DNA from: an uncultured Parabacteroides sp.
GTDB taxonomy: Bacteria; Bacteroidota; Bacteroidia; Bacteroidales; Tannerellaceae
Direction: 5' to 3'
Length of the DNA: 5,965 nt
Assembly (NCBI RefSeq): GCF_902493135.1
Contig: NZ_CABUOD010000084.1
Location: 1 to 5,965, forward strand
Both the position numbers and the translations under genes were made by a program. The notes below the pieces were generated by a model. It had not been told where the DNA came from. It was given only the letters and a program-made list of their open reading frames with translations, and did no database searches. The stretch's first letter is position 1. Each line of letters opens with the position of its first letter. Shown here piece by piece: positions 1-5,965 of this stretch.

Positions 1-14
1 CCGTGAAATCCGTG
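1..14. repeat. Short CCGTG repeat at window edge
   Basis: The first 14 bases read CCGTGAAATCCGTG, one 9-base unit (CCGTGAAAT) followed by the start of a second. It lies in the non-coding stretch downstream of the S46 peptidase stop. The window edge cuts it, so more copies may lie to the left. I see no other copy in the window. No function is claimed, and one and a half copies is weak evidence. Confidence 0.3.
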
Positions 15-60
15 CCTAAATTATGTCTATTGTAAGCAGGATTTTCTTTTGACACCTTCC

Positions 61-2202
61 TTACTTCACCAATTTCAACTCCTCAATCAACCGCGGGCAT
101 TTCCCCCACTTGTCAATCATATACAGCACATAGCGGATGTCGACGCTGATCGTGCGCTGCAAGTCCGGCTCGAAGGCGATGTCGCCGCTCATCGCTTCCC
201 AGTTGCCATCGAAGGCAAGGCCGATCAGACGGGCGTTCTTGTCGAACACAGGGCTGCCGGAGTTACCGCCTGTGATGTCGTTGTTCGAGAGGAAGCAAAG
301 CTGCAATTCGCCGTCCTTGTTGGCATACTGGCCGAAGTCCTTGCTGCGGATCAGGTCGAGGATTTCGGGCTGCACCCAGAACTCGTCGCTTTCGGGGTTT
401 TCCTTTTCGAAGATCCCCTTCTGGGTCGTATAGTAATCATACCAGGCAGCATCGTACGGACGGTAACCGCCGATGGAACCGTAGCTCACACGCATCGTAA
501 AGTTGGCGTCCGAAGCGAAAGCCTTCTCCGGGTGCATCTCTTTCAAGCCGGCAAAATAGAGGCGTTCGCCCTTGGCGATATCGTAGTAAGAATCACCCGT
601 GAGCTGTTGCAACTCGAAGAGGGAGATGAGGACGGACAGGCTCAACTCGGCAGCCGGGTCCTTCTTCAGCTTCGCATATTTCTTCGGGTCCTTCAGCATG
701 GAGGCGATATTGTCGTAAGACAGGATGGATGTCTTCTTGAATACATCGGCGGCATACTTTTCATAATCGCCTTTATATTTCTTGTCCACCTTCTTGTAGA
801 TATCCGGAAGATTCTCAGCCGGAACCCGTTCTTTCACGATCTTCATCATTGCCGCCAGCACCTTCCGGTCGAGGCTTGCGTCGTAGTCCTTGAAGAAGCC
901 TTTGATATTATCTTCGAGGAAGATGTCGATCTCTTCGGGGGTCGAGCCTTTCACATCCACGCTCTGGATCATGCGGGCCAGCTTCACGATCTCGGCGCCG
1001 CTCAGGAACGCTTCGCCCAGGTAGGTGGAGATCTTCTTATATTCGCCGGAAGAAGTATATCCCTTTTCCAGAAGGCTCAACACGTCGCCATAGGCTTCCT
1101 TGCGCTTCGGGTCTTGTGCCACCCAAGCGGCAAAAGCGGCTTCCTCTTCGCGTTTGCGGTCGATCACTTTCAGGTTGGCAAGGCCCTTGTTCATACCGAT
1201 CGAGTTTTTCCAGTAGTTGGAGCTGCCGGCATATTTGGAGGCATATTTGATGCGCACCTCGTCACTCTTCAACATCGCGTCTTTCCAGATCGCCTGCTTG
1301 ATGCCGCGCACTTCGATACGCGGTTTGTTGCTATCCTCGATACGCTGCTGCACGCCCCATGAACAGAGGTAACGGTCCGTGCTGCCGGGGAAACCGATCG
1401 TCATCGCGTAGTCCTTGTCCTCATACCCTTGCAACGACACTTCGGCCACGTATTTCGGCCGGTAGGGCTTGTTATCCTTGCTGTAGGCCGCCGGCTTGTT
1501 GTCGGCTCCGGCATATACGCGGAACACGGAGAAGTCGCCCGTATGGCGCGGCCACATCCAGTTGTCCGTATCGCCGCCGAACTTCCCGACCGAGCTGGGC
1601 GGGGCGAACACCATGCGGACGTCGTTGTAGACATCGTAGACGATCAGGAAATACTTGTTATTGTTGTAGAAAGGCACGACATCGGCAGACTGGAATTCCG
1701 TGTTCCCGACAGAATCGGCCATCGCCTGCCCGATCGAATCGGCGGCGGCCAGACGCAGGTGCTCTTCCTTGATCGAAGCGATCTCAGAATTGATACGGTC
1801 GCTCACATCCACCGTCTCACGCAGGTAACGGACCGTCAGGCCCGGAACCGGCAATTCTTCTTCCTTACTCTGCGAAACGAAACCGTCTTTCAGGTAATCG
1901 TGTTCCACACTGCTCAACTGCTGGATCGAACCGAAACCGCAATGGTGGTTGGTGAAGACCAATCCCTCGTTCGAAACGGTAATGCCGGTACATCCTCCTC
2001 CGAAGATCACGACGGCGTTGGCGACACAAGGGCCGGTTTCACTGTACAACTGTTCGTAAGACGGAGTAAATCCCAACTCCTTCATCCTCGCCAGGTTTTG
2101 TTTGTTCAACTCTTTCAGCACCCACATGCCCTCATCGGCAAACACTTGGCCTGAAGCAACGAGAAGCAGTAACACTGCCCACAACTTCTTCATAAAATTC
2201 AT
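61..2202 (-). CDS. dpp7: S46 family dipeptidyl-peptidase, DPP7 type, secreted to the periplasm
   Basis: A serine exopeptidase that removes dipeptides from the N-terminus of peptides. From the ATG at 2202 the product is 713 residues, the usual S46 length. Residues 1-22 form a signal peptide (MKK basic start, LLLLVAS core, likely cleavage VFA|DE). The chymotrypsin-like triad is visible: His87 in TNHHCG, Asp223 in RHTGDF and Ser648 in GGNSGSPVF. Residues that bind the substrate amino terminus in this family also fit: Asn214-Trp215 in DNWMW, Asn329 in SSNYW, Asp665 in AFDGNWE. The residue after Asp665 is Gly666. DPP11 enzymes, specific for Asp/Glu, have Arg here; Gly is the DPP7 state, so hydrophobic P1 residues are predicted. 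The middle, roughly 250-540, should be the helical cap domain. There is no C-terminal secretion domain or lipobox, so a soluble periplasmic enzyme is expected. It is the second gene of an operon, starting 10 bases after the DUF389 stop. A TTG at 2220 would overlap that gene and prefix a non-signal stretch; an ATG at 2193 (710 residues) is a real alternative, with AAAGA 9 bases upstream. Confidence 0.93.
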   Translation of the reverse strand: MNFMKKLWAVLLLLVASGQVFADEGMWVLKELNKQNLARMKELGFTPSYEQLYSETGPCVANAVVIFGGGCTGITVSNEGLVFTNHHCGFGSIQQLSSVEHDYLKDGFVSQSKEEELPVPGLTVRYLRETVDVSDRINSEIASIKEEHLRLAAADSIGQAMADSVGNTEFQSADVVPFYNNNKYFLIVYDVYNDVRMVFAPPSSVGKFGGDTDNWMWPRHTGDFSVFRVYAGADNKPAAYSKDNKPYRPKYVAEVSLQGYEDKDYAMTIGFPGSTDRYLCSWGVQQRIEDSNKPRIEVRGIKQAIWKDAMLKSDEVRIKYASKYAGSSNYWKNSIGMNKGLANLKVIDRKREEEAAFAAWVAQDPKRKEAYGDVLSLLEKGYTSSGEYKKISTYLGEAFLSGAEIVKLARMIQSVDVKGSTPEEIDIFLEDNIKGFFKDYDASLDRKVLAAMMKIVKERVPAENLPDIYKKVDKKYKGDYEKYAADVFKKTSILSYDNIASMLKDPKKYAKLKKDPAAELSLSVLISLFELQQLTGDSYYDIAKGERLYFAGLKEMHPEKAFASDANFTMRVSYGSIGGYRPYDAAWYDYYTTQKGIFEKENPESDEFWVQPEILDLIRSKDFGQYANKDGELQLCFLSNNDITGGNSGSPVFDKNARLIGLAFDGNWEAMSGDIAFEPDLQRTISVDIRYVLYMIDKWGKCPRLIEELKLVK

Positions 2203-2212
2203 TCTTTGTTCG

Positions 2213-3571
2213 TTATTCAATAATTAATTTGATTTTCTTTCGTTCTACACGCGCGGCAAGCCATTTCTTAATCTTTTCCTGCTCTGCCTCACGCACTTTT
2301 TCTTTACTTTTCAGGTAGACTAACAGGACGGTATCGGGTCGAATGCTATCCATATCCATCAGATAGGTATGCGCACAAGAAACTTCCTTGACATAGGGGA
2401 AAAGAACTTTCATTTCCGGCATCAGCTCGGACGTAAGATGATTGTAACTGTGATATTTGTTCAGGTCGCGTTTCAGCGAATCGATCTGCACGGATTGCGC
2501 CCGGAGGACCTCTTCGCTATTCTTATACAGGTCCTGCATCAGCAGGCTTTTCAACTCGTTGATATCGGTGGCTTCCTGCCCGAAACCCTGTTGCACGATA
2601 AGCCCCACGTTTTTCAAGCCGTATTTCGGCATCTTGGCACGGGCGTTCGTAATCATCGTTTCAGGCACTGTCTCGCCGATCAGGACTACTTTCACCTCTT
2701 TCTTGTCACTGGTGTCGGTCACCGTCTTGCTCAGTATCTGCGTGTTCGGGAAACTCAGCTCATCGGCGACAAACGTCCGCACCCGGTCGTTGAAATAACT
2801 GGCCCGGATCAGGTTGTAGCTCAGGAAAAGGCTGGGCACGATGGTAAAGAAGACGATCACCCCGACATACCGCGTCACGATCTTCTCGCGCTGTTTGTCT
2901 AAAAAGACTTTCTTCGGGTATTTCAGCAGGCGGACCACCACATAGGTCGCCAGGCTGATGAACACCGTATTGATAAAATAAAGGTAGAAAGCGCCGAAGA
3001 AATAATACAGGTTACCGCTCGCCAACCCGAAACCGGCCGTACAAAGCGGCGGCATCAAAGCCGTGGCGATCGCCACGCCGGGAATCACATTCCCCTTGCT
3101 CTTGGTCGAACTGGCCACGATCCCCGCCAGACCGCCGAAGAAAGCGATCAGCACGTCGTAGACGGTCGGCTGCGTACGGGCCAGCAACTCGCTCTGCGCC
3201 TCGCTGATCGGGGAGATCAGGAAAAAGAGCGTCGACGTGATGACACTGAAGACCGTCGCCGTGGCAAAATTGCGGAAGGAACGCTTGATCAGATCGAAAT
3301 CGGAAATCCCCAGCCCCAAGCCGAACCCCATGATAGGCCCCATCAGCGGGGAGATCAACATCGCACCGATAATCACCGCCGTCGAGTTCGTATTCAAACC
3401 CAGCGAAGCGACGAAAGTCGCAAAGATCAGAACCCAGAGGTTCGTCCCCTTGAACTCTATGCCTTTCTTGATAGACTCGATCGTTTCGAGCTCATCCTCT
3501 TTTTCCTGACGGACATCGAAATTACGGACAAAGAAGTCCCTAATCTGCTTGTGCAACAATCCTTTTTCCAT
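2213..3571 (-). CDS. DUF389 / TIGR00341 family polytopic membrane protein with large C-terminal soluble domain
   Basis: A 452-residue inner-membrane protein of a widespread family with no established function. The N-terminal half has about seven hydrophobic segments, near residues 45-60, 64-88, 102-120, 137-153, 163-181, 187-213 and 234-254. Two Gly/Pro-rich stretches are typical of DUF389: GAMLISPLMGPI (69-80) and GVAIATALMPPLCTAG (165-180). Lys/Arg cluster in alternate loops (KRSFR near 100, KSKG near 160, and a very basic loop at 214-233), which predicts N-in, C-out topology. This puts residues 256-452 in the periplasm. That domain has two similar beta-alpha-beta-looking segments (about 274-328 and 391-451) around a heptad-like helix (about 336-372). 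The start is the only Met near the N-terminus, with AGG directly before the ATG. The gene is first in an operon with the S46 peptidase and diverges from the kinase. A transport role is possible given the fold, but nothing in the sequence proves it. Confidence 0.88.
   Translation of the reverse strand: MEKGLLHKQIRDFFVRNFDVRQEKEDELETIESIKKGIEFKGTNLWVLIFATFVASLGLNTNSTAVIIGAMLISPLMGPIMGFGLGLGISDFDLIKRSFRNFATATVFSVITSTLFFLISPISEAQSELLARTQPTVYDVLIAFFGGLAGIVASSTKSKGNVIPGVAIATALMPPLCTAGFGLASGNLYYFFGAFYLYFINTVFISLATYVVVRLLKYPKKVFLDKQREKIVTRYVGVIVFFTIVPSLFLSYNLIRASYFNDRVRTFVADELSFPNTQILSKTVTDTSDKKEVKVVLIGETVPETMITNARAKMPKYGLKNVGLIVQQGFGQEATDINELKSLLMQDLYKNSEEVLRAQSVQIDSLKRDLNKYHSYNHLTSELMPEMKVLFPYVKEVSCAHTYLMDMDSIRPDTVLLVYLKSKEKVREAEQEKIKKWLAARVERKKIKLIIE
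3062..3077. repeat. 16-bp perfect palindrome inside the DUF389 gene
   Basis: CGTGGCGATCGCCACG is fully self-complementary. It falls in the codons for the conserved GVAIATALMPP motif (Val-Ala-Ile-Ala-Thr), so amino-acid constraint plus GC-ending codons may explain it. No function is claimed. Confidence 0.4.
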
Positions 3572-3577
3572 CCTATT

Positions 3578-3757
3578 AAAATCAATGTTTGTATATGAAC
3601 ATCCCGTTAAAGGGGCTTTACAATGGCTAACACTCTCTCACAACCGTTTTAACACATCGCCTAAACCGCACAAAGATAGAAATAGTATCTCGAAATAAAA
3701 AATAAGAGCTGTGAACATAAAATAAGCGCGTTAAATCTCTCAATAATCATTGATTTT
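3578..3757. repeat. 10-bp inverted repeat flanking the divergent promoters
   Basis: AAAATCAATG at 3578-3587 is the exact reverse complement of CATTGATTTT at 3748-3757. Seen in the direction of each gene, both read CATTGATTTT. The left copy lies in the operon leader, ending seven bases before the DUF389 ATG. The right copy lies just upstream of the kinase -7 box. They could be paired binding sites of one regulator, but in AT-rich DNA a chance match is possible. Confidence 0.35.
3671..3678 (-). promoter_or_regulatory. Bacteroidetes -7 element for the DUF389-peptidase operon
   Basis: Read on the minus strand this is TATCTTTG, a perfect match to TAnnTTTG, the -7 box recognised by the primary sigma factor of Bacteroidetes. 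No clear TTG -33 element sits at the usual distance; that stretch is A/T-rich on both strands. Transcription would start around 3664 and leave a leader of roughly 90 bases before the ATG at 3571. Confidence 0.5.
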
Positions 3758-3761
3758 CGCT

Positions 3762-3769
3762 TAACTTTG
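3762..3769 (+). promoter_or_regulatory. Bacteroidetes -7 element for the sensor kinase gene
   Basis: The sequence TAACTTTG matches TAnnTTTG exactly and sits 55 bases before the kinase ATG, which gives a leader of roughly 50 bases. No good TTG is found about 19-21 bases upstream, so the -33 part is weak and an activator may be needed. The near-palindrome AATCATTGATT (3745-3755) ends six bases before the box, a position where a bound protein would affect polymerase. Confidence 0.55.
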
Positions 3770-3824
3770 CAAATGCGCAGAGCAGTATAATAACAAACAT
3801 TCTCAATTAATCTCGATAAATAAG

Positions 3825-5894
3825 ATGAAACACTACATTCTCCTGATATACTTCCTCGCTTTTTCCCTCGCTACGGAGGCGAATACAGCAGTGAAAGATT
3901 CACTGTCGGGGGCTTTGTCGTCCGCCTCCTCCTCCTTGCAAAAACTGGAAACCATGACTAATCTGATGGATATTTCACGGCAGGAGGAACAGGTTAAATA
4001 TGCGAAACAACTCTATCAGCTCGCCCTCGAAGAAGACGAAGACTATTATAAGGAAGCGGCCTTGACCGAGATCTTGCGCTTTTACGTGAATACCGATGCC
4101 AAAGACAGCGCAAAGGTGTATCTCGCCGAAGCCGAACGGGAACTGAAAGGGAAAGCACGCGATTACCTCGTCACGTACATGAAGACGATCATGGACGTCC
4201 GCGTAGTCTATTACACCAAAGGCGAGGACCGGATGAAACTGATCGAAAAATACAAACTCCGCCTTGAAACGGAAAAGGACATGTCGGTTCTCGACAAAAT
4301 AGCGAACAACTATCTCCTCGGTATGGCAAACAGCAACCGGGTCGATCCGAAAAACCAGGAGGCCATTTACAAAGAGGTCTGTTATTACATGAACAATGCG
4401 ATCAAACTGTCGGAGAACATCCCGCTCCGCTATTCCTACCTGTTCCGCCTCAATACGCTCAGTATACTGAGCCTTATGGAAGCGACTCCCGAAGATCGGG
4501 TGAAAGTCTCCCTCCGCTACCTGAACATACAAAAGGAATACGCGGCCACAAAAGAGATGAAAAAACGGCCGTACACAAGCAAACGGCACCTGCTCAACGC
4601 CTACTCCACTTTGGCAACCGCAACTGAAACAGTCGGGAAAGATATGGCAACCTACTATTTCAACTACTTCATCGACCTGAACAGGAAATATCCCGAAGAT
4701 GCCGGATTCTCCGCCGAATATGACCGCTATTTCACTTCGCTCAACTATTATAAGTCGATACGGGACTTCCAGAAAGCGGCAGATTACAACGATTCGGTCA
4801 TCCACTATTTCCGCCACGGTGATTTCCAGTTCGACCTGACCGAAAACATCGTCCTGACCCTAAAAGACAAAATCGACTGCCTCGACAGCCTCCACAGGTA
4901 CAAAGACGCCTATGAAGCCTATAAGGAATATACCGTACTCTTGGATTCCGCACGCACGCGAAGCATGGAAAACAAAGTCGAAGACCTGGAGATCAAAAAG
5001 AACGTGGACGAGCTGGTGGTCGAGAAAAAGGCGCTCGAAGTAGACCTTCAAAAGAGCCGGAGCCAGCTCTATCTATTCCTTGCGTTGCTCATCCTCTCGA
5101 TCTGCTTCGGAATCTTCATCTTCTTCCGTTTAGGTAAGATCAAATCGCTGTACGAAAAGTTGCAGGAATCGAACCGGTTGGTCATCATCGCCAGTGAAAA
5201 GGCGCAGGAAAGCGAGCGGATGAAGAACGCCTTTATCAAGAACATGTGCCACGAAGTGCGCACGCCGCTAAATGCGATCAACGGCTTTGCCGAACTGATC
5301 ACCGGCGACGGCGTAAGCCCGGAGGAAAAAAAGGAATTCAGCAAGATCATCTATACGAACTGCAACAACATCACCTCCATGATGAACGATGTGCTGGTAA
5401 TCGCCCAACTGGACAGCAGCAACGAGGTCCTCCCGCTGGAACCGGTCCACATCGACCTGCTTTGCCACCACGAGATGAACCTGTTGAAAAAATTGCAGCA
5501 GAAACCGGATATTCATTACCAGGTCGAAGGCGACAAGAGCAATGACCTGATCTATTCGGACGCGAATCATTTCGGTATTATCATCTCCCATCTGCTGAAC
5601 AACGCGAACAAGTTCACGAACCGGGGAAGTATCACGCTCTCTTACCAGACCGAAGAAGAGGGAAAGATAATGTGCATAAGCGTTACCGACACAGGATGCG
5701 GAATCCCGGCAGACAAGAGCGAATGGATTTTCGAACGTTTCACCAAGAACGACGACTTCATCCCCGGTTCGGGCCTCGGCCTCTACCTCTGCCGCCTCAT
5801 CACCCAACGCCTCAACGGGACCCTCAAGCTGGACACCAGTTACACCGGGGGAGCCCGGTTCGTACTGCGGTTACCGGTAAATCCCTATAAATAA
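3825..5894 (+). CDS. Membrane sensor histidine kinase with TPR-like periplasmic sensor
   Basis: A 689-residue two-component sensor kinase that should autophosphorylate on His and pass the phosphate to a response regulator. Residues 1-19 are a signal peptide or N-terminal anchor. Residues about 30-375 are helical with TPR-like helix pairs, clearest at 310-328 and 340-375 (HRYKDAYEAYKEY). A coiled coil (about 380-412) leads to one strong membrane segment (414-436), followed by a cytoplasmic helix. The HisKA H-box MCHEVRTPLN has the phospho-acceptor His476. The HATPase domain (about 576-686) has the N-box HLLNNANKFT with Asn593, the G1 box DTGCGIP with Asp622, the F-box ERF and the G2 box GSGLGL at 648-653. 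The first N-box Asn is His589 here. No receiver, HAMP, PAS or DNA-binding domain follows, so this is a classical kinase rather than a hybrid one-protein system. It is transcribed away from the DUF389-peptidase operon, and its response regulator is not in the window. The ATG at 3825 is preceded by an A-rich leader without a Shine-Dalgarno site, normal for this phylum. The ligand cannot be told. Confidence 0.93.
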   Translation: MKHYILLIYFLAFSLATEANTAVKDSLSGALSSASSSLQKLETMTNLMDISRQEEQVKYAKQLYQLALEEDEDYYKEAALTEILRFYVNTDAKDSAKVYLAEAERELKGKARDYLVTYMKTIMDVRVVYYTKGEDRMKLIEKYKLRLETEKDMSVLDKIANNYLLGMANSNRVDPKNQEAIYKEVCYYMNNAIKLSENIPLRYSYLFRLNTLSILSLMEATPEDRVKVSLRYLNIQKEYAATKEMKKRPYTSKRHLLNAYSTLATATETVGKDMATYYFNYFIDLNRKYPEDAGFSAEYDRYFTSLNYYKSIRDFQKAADYNDSVIHYFRHGDFQFDLTENIVLTLKDKIDCLDSLHRYKDAYEAYKEYTVLLDSARTRSMENKVEDLEIKKNVDELVVEKKALEVDLQKSRSQLYLFLALLILSICFGIFIFFRLGKIKSLYEKLQESNRLVIIASEKAQESERMKNAFIKNMCHEVRTPLNAINGFAELITGDGVSPEEKKEFSKIIYTNCNNITSMMNDVLVIAQLDSSNEVLPLEPVHIDLLCHHEMNLLKKLQQKPDIHYQVEGDKSNDLIYSDANHFGIIISHLLNNANKFTNRGSITLSYQTEEEGKIMCISVTDTGCGIPADKSEWIFERFTKNDDFIPGSGLGLYLCRLITQRLNGTLKLDTSYTGGARFVLRLPVNPYK
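4457..4472. repeat. 16-bp perfect palindrome inside the kinase gene
   Basis: GCTCAGTATACTGAGC is fully self-complementary and lies in the codons for the sensor-domain stretch TLSILSL. Unlike the GC-rich palindrome in the DUF389 gene, it is not within a conserved protein motif. It could be a protein-binding or restriction-modification site, or chance. Confidence 0.4.
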
Positions 5895-5900
5895 TAAAAA

Positions 5901-5953
5901 GGTTCTTATTTTAGCAGATTTGAAACTAAATGTACCACTAAAGAACCAGGTTC
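5901..5953. repeat. Inverted repeats GGTTCTT/AAGAACC and GAACC-A-GGTTC after the kinase gene
   Basis: Six bases after the kinase stop, GGTTCTT (5901-5907) is matched exactly by AAGAACC (5941-5947), with a 33-base spacer in which TTTAG (5910-5914) can also pair with CTAAA (5926-5930). The right arm overlaps a tight palindrome, GAACC-A-GGTTC (5943-5953). GGTTC therefore occurs three times in alternating orientation. There is no T-run after the stem, so it is not a standard intrinsic terminator. It could be a 3'-end RNA structure, an operator for the gene beyond the window, or chance. Confidence 0.4.
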
Positions 5954-5965
5954 GCGGATGACGCG

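Larger units (their letters stand above)
3572..3824. other. Divergent intergenic promoter region
   Basis: This 253-bp gap separates the minus-strand DUF389-peptidase operon from the plus-strand kinase gene. It is clearly more AT-rich than the flanking coding DNA. It carries one TAnnTTTG element for each direction, a 10-bp inverted repeat near its two ends, and a small hairpin-capable sequence at 3608-3620 (TAAAG, GGG, CTTTA) inside the predicted leader of the operon. I see no ORF or RNA gene in it. Confidence 0.7.

Noticed and set aside
1..60. Terminator downstream of the peptidase gene
   Set aside because: On the minus strand no GC-rich hairpin followed by T residues is visible in the 60 bases available.
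49..1362. Long plus-strand open frame of 437 codons opposite the peptidase gene
   Set aside because: It lies wholly antisense to a clear S46 gene with catalytic motifs. It has no recognisable domain and arises from the codon usage of the true strand. The other frames overlapping the three genes are rejected for the same reason.
2203..2220. TTG start for the peptidase that overlaps the DUF389 gene by 8 bases
   Set aside because: It adds MNNEQR ahead of a normal signal peptide. The ATG at 2202 gives a family-typical length and puts the catalytic Ser at 648.
3067..3074. GCGATCGC-like core resembling the cyanobacterial HIP1 repeat
   Set aside because: It is a single occurrence in a conserved coding motif of a non-cyanobacterial genome, so it is treated as coincidence.
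3786..3791. TATAAT, a perfect sigma-70 style -10 box
   Set aside because: Bacteroidetes primary sigma does not use this consensus, and a better-fitting TAnnTTTG lies just upstream. The sequence is expected by chance in AT-rich DNA.
5241..5280. Cys475 next to the phospho-acceptor His476 as a redox switch
   Set aside because: As I recall, Cys at this place is common in Bacteroidales kinases, and nothing else in the sequence points to redox sensing.
5895..5965. tRNA or standard intrinsic terminator after the kinase gene
   Set aside because: No cloverleaf can be drawn on either strand, and the inverted repeat is followed by AGGTTCGCGG rather than a T-run.

Overview
The window looks like chromosomal DNA of a gut-type Bacteroidales bacterium, most likely Parabacteroides or a close relative. 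Three things support this. It encodes an S46 dipeptidyl-peptidase. It encodes a sensor kinase with a TPR-like sensor and the 'MCHEVRTPLN' style of H-box. Both divergent genes are preceded by the Bacteroidetes -7 promoter element TAnnTTTG, with A-rich leaders instead of strong Shine-Dalgarno sites. The genus is inferred from protein character alone, without a database search.

Layout. Positions 1-60 are the tail of an intergenic region with a short CCGTG repeat at the edge. Positions 61-3571 hold a minus-strand two-gene operon. Its first gene (2213-3571) encodes a DUF389/TIGR00341 polytopic membrane protein. Ten bases further on comes a secreted S46 dipeptidyl-peptidase of the DPP7 type (61-2202). 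Positions 3572-3824 are an AT-rich divergent promoter region. Positions 3825-5894 on the plus strand encode a membrane sensor histidine kinase with a large helical, TPR-like periplasmic sensor. The last 71 bases are non-coding and carry inverted repeats built on GGTTC/GAACC.

How the genes may work together. All three products point at the periplasm. The peptidase has a signal peptide and should act there. The positive-inside pattern of the DUF389 protein places its roughly 200-residue C-terminal domain there, and the kinase sensor should face it too. One reading is an envelope or peptide-handling locus in which the kinase controls the divergent operon. That link is inference from gene arrangement only, and no response regulator lies in the window.

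I see no CRISPR array, RNA gene, insertion sequence or phage gene, and the coding genes are intact. Most of the window is ordinary. The least explained parts are the duplicated-looking periplasmic domain of the DUF389 protein, the shared 10-bp inverted repeat in the divergent promoter region, and the inverted repeats after the kinase.
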